In this document: piece after piece, positions 21,799 to 30,074 of the stretch
How the letters are laid out: each line of letters opens with the position of its first letter
Position numbering within the stretch: position 1 is the stretch's first letter
Source of the DNA: Pseudomonadota bacterium
GTDB taxonomy: Bacteria; Pseudomonadota; Gammaproteobacteria; Steroidobacterales; Steroidobacteraceae
Direction: 5' to 3'
NCBI GenBank assembly: GCA_023428645.1
Contig: JAEYXD010000083.1
Span: 1-34,514, forward strand
DNA length: 34,514 nt
The notes under the pieces: generated by a model
Seen by the model: only the letters and a program-made list of their open reading frames with translations
The model's database searches: none
What the model was told of the DNA's origin: nothing
Made by a program: the position numbers and the translations under genes

Positions 21799-22569
21799 TC
21801 AGCGGGCGCCTTTGCTGCGTGCGCCTGCGATGATCGATGGACGTTGCGAAGGCCGCGCCATCATCTCCACATCAGCGAGCGCTTCCGCGGTGCTGCGTTG
21901 GCGCGCGGCTCGCGGACCGTCGAGATCCTCCGCCGGTCTCGGTTCTCCTGGCATGCCGACGACGCTCATGAAGCCGGCAACTCGCACCAGCTGCGCGAGC
22001 GTGCGCACGCCCATCTTCTGCATGACGCGCGCGCGATGCACCTTGATGGTTTTCTCGACGATGCCGAGCTCCGCCGCGATCTGCTTGTTCAAACGTCCCA
22101 CCACCACGTGCGCGAGCACCTGCCGCTCGCGCGGCGTCAGCGTCGCGAAACGTTCGGCAAGCTCCCGCTGCAAGCAATAGCGCGAGCGCCGCACCGCGTC
22201 GATGCGCAACCCCTCGTCCACCGCGGCGAACAGCTCGCTCTGCGCAATCGGCTTCGTCAGGAAAGTCACCGCGCCCGCCCGCATTGCCGCGACCGTCGTT
22301 GCGATGCTGCAGTGGCCGCTCATGAAGATGATGGGACGATGGCACCCTGCCGCGGCGAGGCACGCCTGCACCTCCAATCCGCCCATCTCGGGCATCACCA
22401 GATCGAGGACGAGGCATCCCGCCAGCGCCGGGTCATGCGACATCAGGAACTCCATCGGCGATACGAACGTACGTGGCTCGTACGCCGCGCCACGCAACGC
22501 GCGCTGCAATGCGCGGCAAATCTCCGCGTCATCATCCACGACGAATACAACGGCCAACGGCTTGTTCAT
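21799..22569 (-). CDS. FixJ/NarL-family response regulator, orphan
   Basis: 256 residues from the ATG at 22569. The receiver domain has the acidic pair in VVDDDAE (12-14), phospho-acceptor D56 (LVLDLVMPEMGG) and K106 (FLTKPI). The C-terminal LuxR-type HTH (about 145-205) reads LTPRERQVLAHVVVGRLNKQ then IAAELGIVEKTIKVHRARVM, as in FixJ. A tail of about 50 residues after the HTH (PAEDLDGPRAARQR..., MMARPSQRPS) is unusual and disordered-looking. No histidine kinase gene is adjacent. An 18-bp palindrome shared with three other local promoters lies upstream at 22685, suggesting autoregulation. The signal is unknown. Confidence 0.9.
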   Translation of the reverse strand: MNKPLAVVFVVDDDAEICRALQRALRGAAYEPRTFVSPMEFLMSHDPALAGCLVLDLVMPEMGGLEVQACLAAAGCHRPIIFMSGHCSIATTVAAMRAGAVTFLTKPIAQSELFAAVDEGLRIDAVRRSRYCLQRELAERFATLTPRERQVLAHVVVGRLNKQIAAELGIVEKTIKVHRARVMQKMGVRTLAQLVRVAGFMSVVGMPGEPRPAEDLDGPRAARQRSTAEALADVEMMARPSQRPSIIAGARSKGAR

Positions 22570-22684
22570 CCTGGCGCGCGCCCGCAATCACGATGCCTCA
22601 GACGCGGCGAGGCGCGCGGCAGATGGCGGCATGCGCGATCGGCACCTGGGTCGCGCAGCGTCTCACGCCCAGACGCGTCGCTGA

Positions 22685-22702
22685 ATCAGCCCTTGGTCGA
22701 AC
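22685..22702. promoter_or_regulatory. Palindrome family, site D (upstream of the response regulator)
   Basis: ATCAGCCCT-TGGTCGAAC matches site C at 14 of 18 positions and the consensus ATTrGnCCy-TGGtCCAAy. Its centre is 124 nt upstream of the regulator ATG, in the gap after the BON gene. It is the weakest of the four sites. Confidence 0.45.
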
Positions 22703-22729
22703 GCATTCACTGGATTCGAGGTGGCGAGA

Positions 22730-23419
22730 CTACGCAACTTGCGCGCGCGAATCGCCGGAATGCTCCTCGTTGGGGCGAGCCCTTCCCTGACTGGAGAATT
22801 CGTCGCCCGCACGCTCGGTCTCATGGCGGACATCGTCGAGCGTCGCATCGATCTCGCGTTTCGACGCGCGCAGCAGCTCTTGTCCCCAATGTTCGAGCGT
22901 CTTGCGCTCCTTGATGCCCCAAGCGACCAGACCGCAGCCGGCGGCGCCCACGACGATGCCCAACGGCCAGCCGTTCGCAGCGGCGGAACGAATCCCTTCG
23001 ATGCGCTCGCGCGGCGTCAGATGATCGGTCACGACACGAACGCCCGGCACCGATCGAACCGCTTCGAGAATGTGATCGAGCTCGTGCGCGAGCACGTCGC
23101 CGCGCAGAATGACGTGACCGTCGCGCAGCGCGACGCCGATGGCTCGCGGATGCGATGCCGTGCGCTTGAGCGCGCCGCGCAGACTCGTGAACACCTTGCG
23201 CTCGCTCGGGCGCTCCGCTTTGAGCCGCATCGCGATGTGCTGCGCTCGGTGCGACAGATCGTGACGCGTGCGCCGCGTGCCGTCATCGAGCCATCGCGCC
23301 GCCTTCGTCAGCTCGTCGCGCATCAGCAGACGGCGGCGGCGACCGCTCACGGGATCGAAGAAATACATGGCAGCACCCGCAAGTGCGATGCCCACGATGG
23401 ACCGTGAGAGTGTGTTCAT
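22730..23419 (-). CDS. Membrane-anchored BON-domain protein
   Basis: 229 residues from the ATG at 23419, with AAGGAG just upstream. An N-terminal hydrophobic segment (SIVGIALAGAAMYFFDPVSG) is followed by an Arg-rich RRRRLLMRDE, a pattern seen in BON/YtxH-like envelope proteins. A BON domain spans about 75-140 (VFTSLRGALKRTASHPRAIG, VALRDGHVILRGDVLAHELD). A second membrane segment GWPLGIVVGAAGCGLVAWGI lies near 155-175, and the C-terminal tail is charged. Probably a stress-related inner-membrane protein. An 18-bp palindrome (site A) lies 82 nt upstream. Confidence 0.82.
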   Translation of the reverse strand: MNTLSRSIVGIALAGAAMYFFDPVSGRRRRLLMRDELTKAARWLDDGTRRTRHDLSHRAQHIAMRLKAERPSERKVFTSLRGALKRTASHPRAIGVALRDGHVILRGDVLAHELDHILEAVRSVPGVRVVTDHLTPRERIEGIRSAAANGWPLGIVVGAAGCGLVAWGIKERKTLEHWGQELLRASKREIDATLDDVRHETERAGDEFSSQGRARPNEEHSGDSRAQVA

Positions 23420-23492
23420 GAATGCTCCTTTGTTTCCGCAGCGAACCGCTTGCAAGAGCATTCGATACTAGTAAGCAAGCATGCGTGCGAAA

Positions 23493-23510
23493 GATGGACC
23501 AAGGTCCAAT
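23493..23510. promoter_or_regulatory. Palindrome family, site A (upstream of the BON gene)
   Basis: GATGGACCA-AGGTCCAAT; read on the minus strand it is ATTGGACCT-TGGTCCATC, with a perfect TGGACC-AA-GGTCCA core. The centre is 82 nt from the BON ATG. On the minus strand TAGTAT lies 32-37 nt from the centre, which would put the site near -42, a class II activator position. Confidence 0.6.
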
Positions 23511-23517
23511 CGCGGCG

Positions 23518-24720
23518 TCACGGGCCGGCGGCGAGCAACTCGCAGCCAAGCTCGCGCTGATTACACCCGGTATTGCGAATGAGCGACGTGGTCGTGCCGG
23601 CCGAGCGCATACCCTCGCGCAGCGGCGTCGCCGCGACGTATCGATTCTGAATCCTCGGTTGCGTCGCCCGCGTCGCGCTCGCCGGCAGCTGCGCGCGAAT
23701 CCTCGTCGAGAAATCCGGGGCATCGTTCGCCGCCTCGGCCGCCGCGTTGATATGCGAGCGGCGGCGCAACTCCTCGAAGCTCAAGCTGGTGTTCAAGAGA
23801 CCTTGGTCGAAGAGGTACGCATCGAACAAGCCGTTCAGGTAATGACGGGCATTGAAGCGCCGCGAGCCGCCGAGCGCCCGCATGTATCTCACGATGTTGA
23901 TCGTGCAGCTGTTGCTCAACAGATGATAGACCTCGGGCTTGTCCGCGAGCTGATTGATGCGTGCGAGGTAGAGCTCAAAGAGGCGGCGGGCGTCGTCAGC
24001 AGGCGCCGCGACGCGATAGAGGTACACGTCCTCGCCTCGTACGTTCGTGCGCACTCGCACGATGTCGCGCTCGTCGCCGACGACGTAGATCAGCTCGAAC
24101 TGCTTGAACAGCGACGCGATCGGCGCGTAGCCCTCGCCGACTTCCGGTCTGATCTCGATCGAGATGCTCAACGGCGGCGCGTCGTCGAACGTGAAGCTGA
24201 CGAACGTGTGACCGACGGGGCCCGGCATCCAGTACGAGATGTAGAAATCCACCCCCGTCATGTGCGCCAGCGAGACCTCCCGCTCTTCGTAGCGCGGCGA
24301 GAATTCGTTCACGGTGAGATAGTCGAAATTGCGCACCCCGGTGAGGCGGACAGTGTCGCCATCGATGTAAGCGCGCGGCATCACCGCGACATCGGCTCGC
24401 CACTGCCGATCGTGTGAAGGCAGGATCGTCGACCACAGCAGCAGTACGATGAGATAGATGCCGATGAAGAGCAGGAGCCCGCGCGGCTTCGGCGCAAACC
24501 ACAGCGCCCATACGCCGAACGCGACGAACGCGAGCGCGAGCGCCAGGCGCACCGGCATCCATGGCACCGTCGAATACCAGATCGCAAGACCCGCCCAGCC
24601 GATGAAGCCGACCCGCACGAGCAAGCGGATCGTGCTCCCCAACCAGCGCAACGGCTGCCGCAACCACTTCGCGCGCGTCCGGCCGGCGCTGCTGTCCGAG
24701 GACGTCGCGGACGACGTCAT
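23518..24720 (-). CDS. DUF4105 membrane protein
   Basis: About 400 residues. Three N-terminal membrane segments (LVRVGFIGWAGLAIWYST, ALALAFVAFGVWALWF, LLLFIGIYLIVLLLWSTI) are followed by a DUF4105 domain in the periplasm: ISYWMPGPVGHTFVSFTFDD, SIEIRPEVGEGYAP, then LLSNSCTINIVRYMRALGG. The His in GHTFVSF and the Cys in NSCTINI are the conserved positions of this papain/NlpC-like fold, so it may be a hydrolase; the substrate is unknown. A GTG at 24750 would overlap the pepA stop (GTGA) and suggests coupling to pepA; the ATG at 24720 is the alternative I list. A non-conserved C-terminal tail of about 60 residues follows the domain. Confidence 0.85.
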   Translation of the reverse strand: MTSSATSSDSSAGRTRAKWLRQPLRWLGSTIRLLVRVGFIGWAGLAIWYSTVPWMPVRLALALAFVAFGVWALWFAPKPRGLLLFIGIYLIVLLLWSTILPSHDRQWRADVAVMPRAYIDGDTVRLTGVRNFDYLTVNEFSPRYEEREVSLAHMTGVDFYISYWMPGPVGHTFVSFTFDDAPPLSISIEIRPEVGEGYAPIASLFKQFELIYVVGDERDIVRVRTNVRGEDVYLYRVAAPADDARRLFELYLARINQLADKPEVYHLLSNSCTINIVRYMRALGGSRRFNARHYLNGLFDAYLFDQGLLNTSLSFEELRRRSHINAAAEAANDAPDFSTRIRAQLPASATRATQPRIQNRYVAATPLREGMRSAGTTTSLIRNTGCNQRELGCELLAAGP

Positions 24721-24746
24721 GATCGCTCGCGAGTGACGACGCGGCG

Positions 24747-26357
24747 TCACGCCGACGGACGGTCGGCGCGTCTCACCAGGAACTCAGCGAGCAACGGCAC
24801 CGGACGGCCTGTCGCGCCTTTCGCATCGCCTCCGACCGAGGCCGTCCCCGCGATATCCAGATGCGCCCAGGTGTACCCGCCCGTGAAGCGCGCGAGGAAG
24901 CAGGCCGCGGTAATCGCGCCGGCAGGCCGGCCGCCGAGATTGCTCATGTCCGCGAAATTGCTCTTCAACTGATCCTGATACTCTTCGAAAAGCGGCATTC
25001 GCCACGCGCGGTCGCCAGTATCCTCGCCGCATTCGAGCAGTTCCTTCGCGAGTGCGTCGTCGTTCGCGAACAGACCGCTCGTCTGGGTACCCAGCGCGAT
25101 CACACAGGCGCCGGTCAGCGTTGCGATGTCGATCACGCACGCGGGCTCGAAGCGCTCCGCGTAAGTCAGTGCGTCACAGAGGACGAGGCGTCCCTCGGCG
25201 TCCGTGTTCAGAATTTCGATCGTCTGGCCGGACATCGACTTGACGACATCGCCCGGACGGCTCGCGTCGCCGCCCGGCATGTTCTCGACCGCGCCGACGA
25301 TGCCTACGACGTTCAGCGGCAATCCGAGACTCGCAACCGTCTTCAGCGCGCCGAAGACGCTCGCGGCACCGCACATGTCGTACTTCATCATGTCGAGATC
25401 TTCGCCGGGCTTGAGGGAGACGCCGCCCGTATCGAACGTGACGCCCTTGCCGACGAGCACGATCGGCTTCGCCTGCGCCTCGCCGCCGCGGTAGTGCATC
25501 ACGATGAGCTTGCACGGCTGACTCGACGCGCGGCCGACCGACAGCGCCGAGAACATGCCGAGGCGTTCCATGTCCGCGCGCTCGAGCACGTCGACCTTGA
25601 AATTGAATTGCGTGCCGAGCGTGCGCGCCACGTCGGCGAGGTAAGCCGGGTTGCAGACGTTGCCGGGCAAATTTCCCAAGTCCTTCGCGAGCGCCATGCC
25701 GGAGGCAATCGCTGCGCCGCTGCGTACGGCAAATGTCAGCTCCTCGGTGACCTCCTCGCTCGTCAGCAGCACGATCTTGCGCGTGCCCGGCTGCGCCGCC
25801 CGCTTGCCGTTCGCCTTTCCCTTGGGCGCATCGAACTGATAGACGCCGTCGGCGAGAATCCGACTCGCCTGCTGCAAACGCCACGCGAGCGTACGTCCCG
25901 GCACCTCGCTGCTGATCGCAACCGCGATGTTCCGGCCCTTGCCGGTCACGATGCCCTTGGCGGCACCCTCGAGCGCCTGCGTGAATGCGTGTTCGCCGAA
26001 ACGGTCGCGCGGGCCGAGGCTGACGAGCAGCACACGAGGAGCCGCGACACCCTGCACGTCGCGCAACGTGAGCACCGACCCGGGCTTCGCATCGAGCTCG
26101 CCGCGCCCGATCCACGCCGACAGCTTGCCTTGCGCCGCCTTGTCGATGGACTGAGCGGCAGGCGACAGCGATCCGTCGGAGAACGCGCCAACGACGAGCA
26201 CGTCGGCCGGCTCCGCCGCGGGGGACGACGCCTGCTGCAACGTGACCTCGGAGATGTCACGCCCGAGCGCGTAGTCGATCGGCATCGCCTTCGGCACCGC
26301 AACGTCGCGGGCAGCGCCGCGTTTTCCGGCCGTCACGCCACTGTCGTCGGCAGTCAT
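24747..26357 (-). CDS. pepA: Leucyl aminopeptidase (M17)
   Basis: 536 residues from the ATG at 26357, where GGAGG lies 7 nt upstream. The catalytic C-terminal domain shows VGKGVTFDTGGVSLKPGED (Lys/Asp metal ligands), MKYDMCGAASVFGAL and the M17 signature NTDAEGRLVLCDALTY (Asp, Glu, Arg). It removes N-terminal residues from peptides using two divalent metals, usually as a cytosolic hexamer. The N-terminus carries about 25 extra residues compared with E. coli PepA, with internal ATGs as alternatives. It follows abgT by 16 bp, suggesting an operon in which imported peptidic substrates are cleaved. Confidence 0.94.
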   Translation of the reverse strand: MTADDSGVTAGKRGAARDVAVPKAMPIDYALGRDISEVTLQQASSPAAEPADVLVVGAFSDGSLSPAAQSIDKAAQGKLSAWIGRGELDAKPGSVLTLRDVQGVAAPRVLLVSLGPRDRFGEHAFTQALEGAAKGIVTGKGRNIAVAISSEVPGRTLAWRLQQASRILADGVYQFDAPKGKANGKRAAQPGTRKIVLLTSEEVTEELTFAVRSGAAIASGMALAKDLGNLPGNVCNPAYLADVARTLGTQFNFKVDVLERADMERLGMFSALSVGRASSQPCKLIVMHYRGGEAQAKPIVLVGKGVTFDTGGVSLKPGEDLDMMKYDMCGAASVFGALKTVASLGLPLNVVGIVGAVENMPGGDASRPGDVVKSMSGQTIEILNTDAEGRLVLCDALTYAERFEPACVIDIATLTGACVIALGTQTSGLFANDDALAKELLECGEDTGDRAWRMPLFEEYQDQLKSNFADMSNLGGRPAGAITAACFLARFTGGYTWAHLDIAGTASVGGDAKGATGRPVPLLAEFLVRRADRPSA

Positions 26358-26373
26358 TTCGCAACCTCCAGGA

Positions 26374-27960
26374 TCAGAAACCCCACGGCAGACCGAGCAG
26401 CTGCCACACGGCAAACAGTGCCGTCCACAGGACGAGCAGCACCACGACGTACGGCAGCATCAGAGCGATGACGGTGCCGACGCCCGCTTTCGGATCGTAT
26501 TTCTGCGCAAAGGCCACGATCAGCGCGAAGTACGCGTTCAGCGGCGAGATCGCGTTGAACGGACCGTCGGCGACGCGATACGCGGCGAGCACCGCTGCCG
26601 GATCGACGTTCAGACGCATCAGCAACGGGACGAATACAGGCGCGAAGATCGCCCACTTCGGAATGGCGCCCGTCATGATGAGGTCGAGCACGGAGATCGC
26701 GAGAATGAACCCGAGCAGCAGCGTGAGGCCGCCGAGCCCCGCGTGCTCGAGCGCATCGCCGAGGTTCACCGCCGCGAGCGTCGCTATGTTGCTGTAGGTG
26801 AAGAAGGCGAGAAACTGACTGATCACGAACAGCAGGAAGATGAGGCCGGCCAGGCCGCGAATCGCCTTCTCCATCGCGTTCACGACATCGGTGGTATTGC
26901 GCACCGTGCGCGCGCCGACGCCGTACATCCATCCCGACGCCAGAAACAGGATCGTGATGAACACGATCAGGCCGTCCATGAACGGCGAATCGCCGATCAA
27001 CGCGCCGGTCTCCGGATTGCGCAGCGGCGCACCAGGAGGCAGCGCGAGCAAGGCGAACACGGCGGTCGCGCCGAGCAGACCGTAGCCGGCGAATTTCAGA
27101 CCTCGCGATTCCTCGGCGGACATCCCACCGCTGACAGGCTCCGGACGCTCGCCGGTGTAGGCCCCAAGGCGCGGCTCGACGACCTTCTCGGTCAGAAAGG
27201 CGACGACGAACGTGAGCAAGAAGACGGACGCGACGGAGAACCAGAAATTCGCCGTGAGGTCGATCGACAGATTCGGATTGAGCAGATGAATCGCGTCGTT
27301 CGTGATGCCGGTGAGAATGCCGTCGAGTGGCTTGATCAGGATGTTGACGCTGAAGACCGCCGCGACGCCCGCGAACGAGGCCGCGAGTCCCGCCAGCGGA
27401 TGCCGCCCGAGCGTGAGGAACGCCGCGGCGGCGAGCGGGATCAGCACGAGATAGCCGGCATCCGCGGCGATGCTCGACAGGATGCCGATGAACACGAGGA
27501 TGTAAGTCATCGCGCCTCTAGGCGCGACGTTCACGAGTTTGTGAATCAGCGCCTTGATGAGTCCGGCCTCCTCCGCGACACCGACGCCGAGCATCGCAAC
27601 GATGATGACGCCGACCGCGGTGAAGCTCATGAAGTTCGCGACGACGCCGGTGAACATGAACCGGATGCCGTCCGCGGTGAGCAGGCTCTGCGCGTACGTC
27701 GTCACCTCCTCGACGGCGTTGGTCTCCGGATTGATCGCCTGATACGTGACGCTCGCCCCCATCATGTAGAACAGGTGCGAGAGCAGGATCACGAGCGCGA
27801 TCAGCAGCACGAAGATCACGACGGGATGAGGAACCTTGTTCCCCACCCGCTCGACGACGTCGAGCATCCTCTCCATGCGCGTCTTGCCGGCCCGCGCCGG
27901 CGCGCCGCCATCCGCGTGCGCCAGCTCGGGCGACTCCGCCGGCGCAGAGCGCTTGGCCAT
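26374..27960 (-). CDS. abgT: AbgT-family transporter
   Basis: 528 residues from the ATG at 27960. A hydrophilic start (KTRMERMLDVVERVGNKVPH) is followed by about ten membrane segments and two re-entrant parts. Family signatures are GNKVPHPVVIFVLLIALV, AVGVIIVAMLGVGVAEEAGL, SSIAADAGYLVLIPLAAAAF and SVLDLIMTGAIPKWAIFAPV, and PFNAISPLNAYFALIV. AbgT members take up p-aminobenzoyl-glutamate or export sulfonamides. The clustering with an aminopeptidase favours handling of peptide-linked compounds, but direction and substrate are inferred. It is inner membrane. A possible 27-codon leader precedes it. Confidence 0.93.
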   Translation of the reverse strand: MAKRSAPAESPELAHADGGAPARAGKTRMERMLDVVERVGNKVPHPVVIFVLLIALVILLSHLFYMMGASVTYQAINPETNAVEEVTTYAQSLLTADGIRFMFTGVVANFMSFTAVGVIIVAMLGVGVAEEAGLIKALIHKLVNVAPRGAMTYILVFIGILSSIAADAGYLVLIPLAAAAFLTLGRHPLAGLAASFAGVAAVFSVNILIKPLDGILTGITNDAIHLLNPNLSIDLTANFWFSVASVFLLTFVVAFLTEKVVEPRLGAYTGERPEPVSGGMSAEESRGLKFAGYGLLGATAVFALLALPPGAPLRNPETGALIGDSPFMDGLIVFITILFLASGWMYGVGARTVRNTTDVVNAMEKAIRGLAGLIFLLFVISQFLAFFTYSNIATLAAVNLGDALEHAGLGGLTLLLGFILAISVLDLIMTGAIPKWAIFAPVFVPLLMRLNVDPAAVLAAYRVADGPFNAISPLNAYFALIVAFAQKYDPKAGVGTVIALMLPYVVVLLVLWTALFAVWQLLGLPWGF

Positions 27961-27994
27961 TGCGGCGTTCTCTCGTGCCCGATCGTTCGCGCGG

Positions 27995-28078
27995 CTACGC
28001 GCCGTCGGACGCTGCGCGCAGCGTCGCTTCATCGGCCGTCATCATGTCCCCGAGTACCACTGCAGTGAGCGTGCTCAT
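27995..28078 (-). CDS. Possible 27-codon leader ORF before abgT
   Basis: ATG at 28078, stop TAG at 27995-27997. The peptide is MSTLTAVVLGDM then MTADEATLRAASDGA. GAGGAG lies 7 nt before the start, better than the site in front of abgT itself, and the stop is 34 bp before the abgT ATG. It could be a translated leader or a small protein. No homology is recognised, so this rests on the ribosome site and position. Confidence 0.35.
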   Translation of the reverse strand: MSTLTAVVLGDMMTADEATLRAASDGA

Positions 28079-28184
28079 CTCTGATCTCCTCGCGGAACCG
28101 GTGGCCAAAGCGCTGCTACCGCAATCGGCGCACGCCCGCTCTCCGGCAAGCGCGCGAGAGCCTGCGAGCCGTCGTGGTCAGCGT

Positions 28185-28202
28185 CTATTGGGCCTTGGCC
28201 CA
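28185..28202. promoter_or_regulatory. Palindrome family, site B (abgT/MFS divergent gap)
   Basis: ATTGGGCCT-TGGCCCAAC, a nearly perfect dyad (TTGGGCC-TT-GGCCCAA less one). It lies between the abgT leader and the MFS operon; the centre is 84 nt from an ATG at 28278 and 115 nt from the ATG at 28078. Confidence 0.6.
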
Positions 28203-28292
28203 ACGACGCGATCGCGTGAGCGGGCTCATCCTGCGCCGGGCGCTGGCGTGGACCTGCTCTGGCGCGGCCGTGCAGCAATGAAGGAGCGCGCG

Positions 28293-28421
28293 ATGAGTGC
28301 GGACATGAGCGCGTCGAACACCTCCGCGACGGCCGCCCCGGCGCAGCAACGTGCTTCCTGGACGCCACGATTCGGAGCGGCGCGGCAGCATTCGGCGAAG
28401 TCCGGCACGTCGCCCGCGTGA
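28293..28421 (+). CDS. Possible small ORF (42 aa) immediately before the MFS gene
   Basis: ATG at 28293 with AAGGAG at 28281-28286, spacing 6 nt, an ideal site. The peptide is Ala/Ser-rich (MSADMSASNTSATAAPAQQR...) and stops at 28419-28421, only 6 nt before the GTG of the MFS gene and in the same frame. It may serve to deliver ribosomes to the transporter gene, which has no Shine-Dalgarno of its own. An ATG at 28278 in the same frame would lengthen it by 5 residues. No homology is recognised. Confidence 0.35.
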   Translation: MSADMSASNTSATAAPAQQRASWTPRFGAARQHSAKSGTSPA

Positions 28422-28427
28422 ACCGCC

Positions 28428-30074
28428 GTGCGCAAGTCCTTGCGACCGTTTGCCGTCGTCGTGCTGACGCAGCTGCTGCTGGCATTCAACATCAGCACGC
28501 TGAAAATCTCGATCGACACCATCGTCGCGAGCTACGGCACGACGCCGAACGCGGTCAAGAGCGCGATCATCATCTATTCGCTCGTCGTAGCTGCATGCAT
28601 CATGGTCGGCGCCAAGGTGAGCGCTGCGCTCGGTCCGCGTCGCGTCTTTCGCAAGACGATGCTGCTGTTCGCGCTTGCCATGCTCGCGATGGTGCTCAGC
28701 ACCGATGCGCTCACGATGATCCTCGCTCAAGCGACTGCCGGCGCCGCTGCGGCCGTGCTCGGCCCGACCGCGATCATGCTCGTCGCGGAGCACTATCCGG
28801 ACGTGCAGACCAAGATGCTCGGATGGCTCAGCGCCGCGCGCAGCGCGAGCCTCATTGGCGCATTTCTGATCGCGGGTGCGCTCGCGACCTGGAGCGATTG
28901 GCGGCTCACGTATGTGCTCCTGCTGATCCTGACGTTGCTCGCCTACGCGCTCGGTGAAAAGCTCGACGTGCGCAGCGCGGGCGCCGTGCCGGCACTCGGC
29001 ATCGACAAGATCGGCTTCGCCCTGCTCGTCTGCGCGGTGACCTTGCTCGGCTTCGGTTTCGGCAACCTCTCCGACTGGGGCGTCTTGCGAGCCGCGCCCG
29101 GTGCGCCGCTCGGCGCGTTGAACATCTCGCCCGCGCTCGTGCTGATCGTGTGCGGCCTGCTGGTCAGCAAAGCCCTCATCGTGTGGTCACGCAAGCTGCG
29201 CGCCGCCGGGCGCGCGCCGCTCGTCTCGCCCGAGCTCGTCGGCACGCCGCTCGAACGTGCGGTGTTGCTCTCGATTTTCACGATCGGCGCCGTCAGCTCC
29301 GGCGTCACGTTCCTGATTCCGCTGTACATCGAGATCGTCCAGGGCCGCAACAGCGTGTACACGGCGCTCGCGCTCACGCCTTTTACGGCCGCGAGCTTTG
29401 CCGCCGCGATTCTCGTCGCTCGAATCCCCGCCCGCATTGCGCTCAGTCGCGTCGCGCGCCTCGCGTTCGTGCTGGTCGCTGCCGGACTCATGCTGCTCGG
29501 TGCCGTGATTCGCAACGACTGGAGCGACCTCACGGTGATCACAAGTCTCGCCCTCACCGGTGCAGGAGAGGGGACGCTGGTCACGCTGCTCTTCAAGCTG
29601 CTGGCGGCCGCATCGCCGCGGGAGGCCGCCGCGGATGTCGATCCGTTGTGCAGCGCCATGAGTCATCTCGCCGTCGGGGTCGGCACGGCAGTCGCGGGCG
29701 CGCTCGTCGTCGGCCTGCTCAGCGCCAGCGTGCATCGCGATCTCGCGCTCGACCCGGCGTTCGCCACGACGCTCCGAGCGCACGTCGATCTCGACAAGGT
29801 GAACTTCGTGAGCAATGACCAGCTGCGCCGGGCGCTCGAACGCTCGAACATCGCGCCCGAGCACGTCGACGAGGCGGTCCGGATCAATACTCAGGCGCGG
29901 CTGCGCGCGCTCAAGACATCGTTCTTCGCGCTCGCCGCCCTCGCGCTGCTCGCGGTGATTCCCTGCGCGCGCATACACGACGAGGATCTGCGGACGAATT
30001 CGCGTGGCGGCCGCTCCGATGACTCGCTGCGCCGGCGCGACCAGCCCTTGTCGGGTCCGTCGTTCCCGGGCTGA
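28428..30074 (+). CDS. MFS drug-efflux-type transporter (DHA2-like)
   Basis: 548 residues with about 14 membrane segments. VVLTQLLLAFNISTLKISID begins segment 1, LGPRRVFRKTMLLFALAM contains the loop-2-3 motif A-like GPRR, and GPTAIMLVAEHYP and SAARSASLIGAFLIAGAL follow. A late periplasmic loop (DPAFATTLRAHVDLDKVNFV) before the last segment is typical of EmrB/QacA-type exporters. The likely role is proton-driven efflux; the substrate is unknown. GTG start without Shine-Dalgarno; a small ORF ends 6 nt upstream. The hydrophilic C-terminal tail of about 37 residues overlaps the 3' end of the convergent BrkB gene. Confidence 0.85.
   Translation: MRKSLRPFAVVVLTQLLLAFNISTLKISIDTIVASYGTTPNAVKSAIIIYSLVVAACIMVGAKVSAALGPRRVFRKTMLLFALAMLAMVLSTDALTMILAQATAGAAAAVLGPTAIMLVAEHYPDVQTKMLGWLSAARSASLIGAFLIAGALATWSDWRLTYVLLLILTLLAYALGEKLDVRSAGAVPALGIDKIGFALLVCAVTLLGFGFGNLSDWGVLRAAPGAPLGALNISPALVLIVCGLLVSKALIVWSRKLRAAGRAPLVSPELVGTPLERAVLLSIFTIGAVSSGVTFLIPLYIEIVQGRNSVYTALALTPFTAASFAAAILVARIPARIALSRVARLAFVLVAAGLMLLGAVIRNDWSDLTVITSLALTGAGEGTLVTLLFKLLAAASPREAAADVDPLCSAMSHLAVGVGTAVAGALVVGLLSASVHRDLALDPAFATTLRAHVDLDKVNFVSNDQLRRALERSNIAPEHVDEAVRINTQARLRALKTSFFALAALALLAVIPCARIHDEDLRTNSRGGRSDDSLRRRDQPLSGPSFPG

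Noticed and set aside
26743..28068. 441-codon plus-strand frame over abgT
   Set aside because: Composition is Arg/Asp/Glu/His-rich shadow; the abgT frame has clear membrane segments and signatures.
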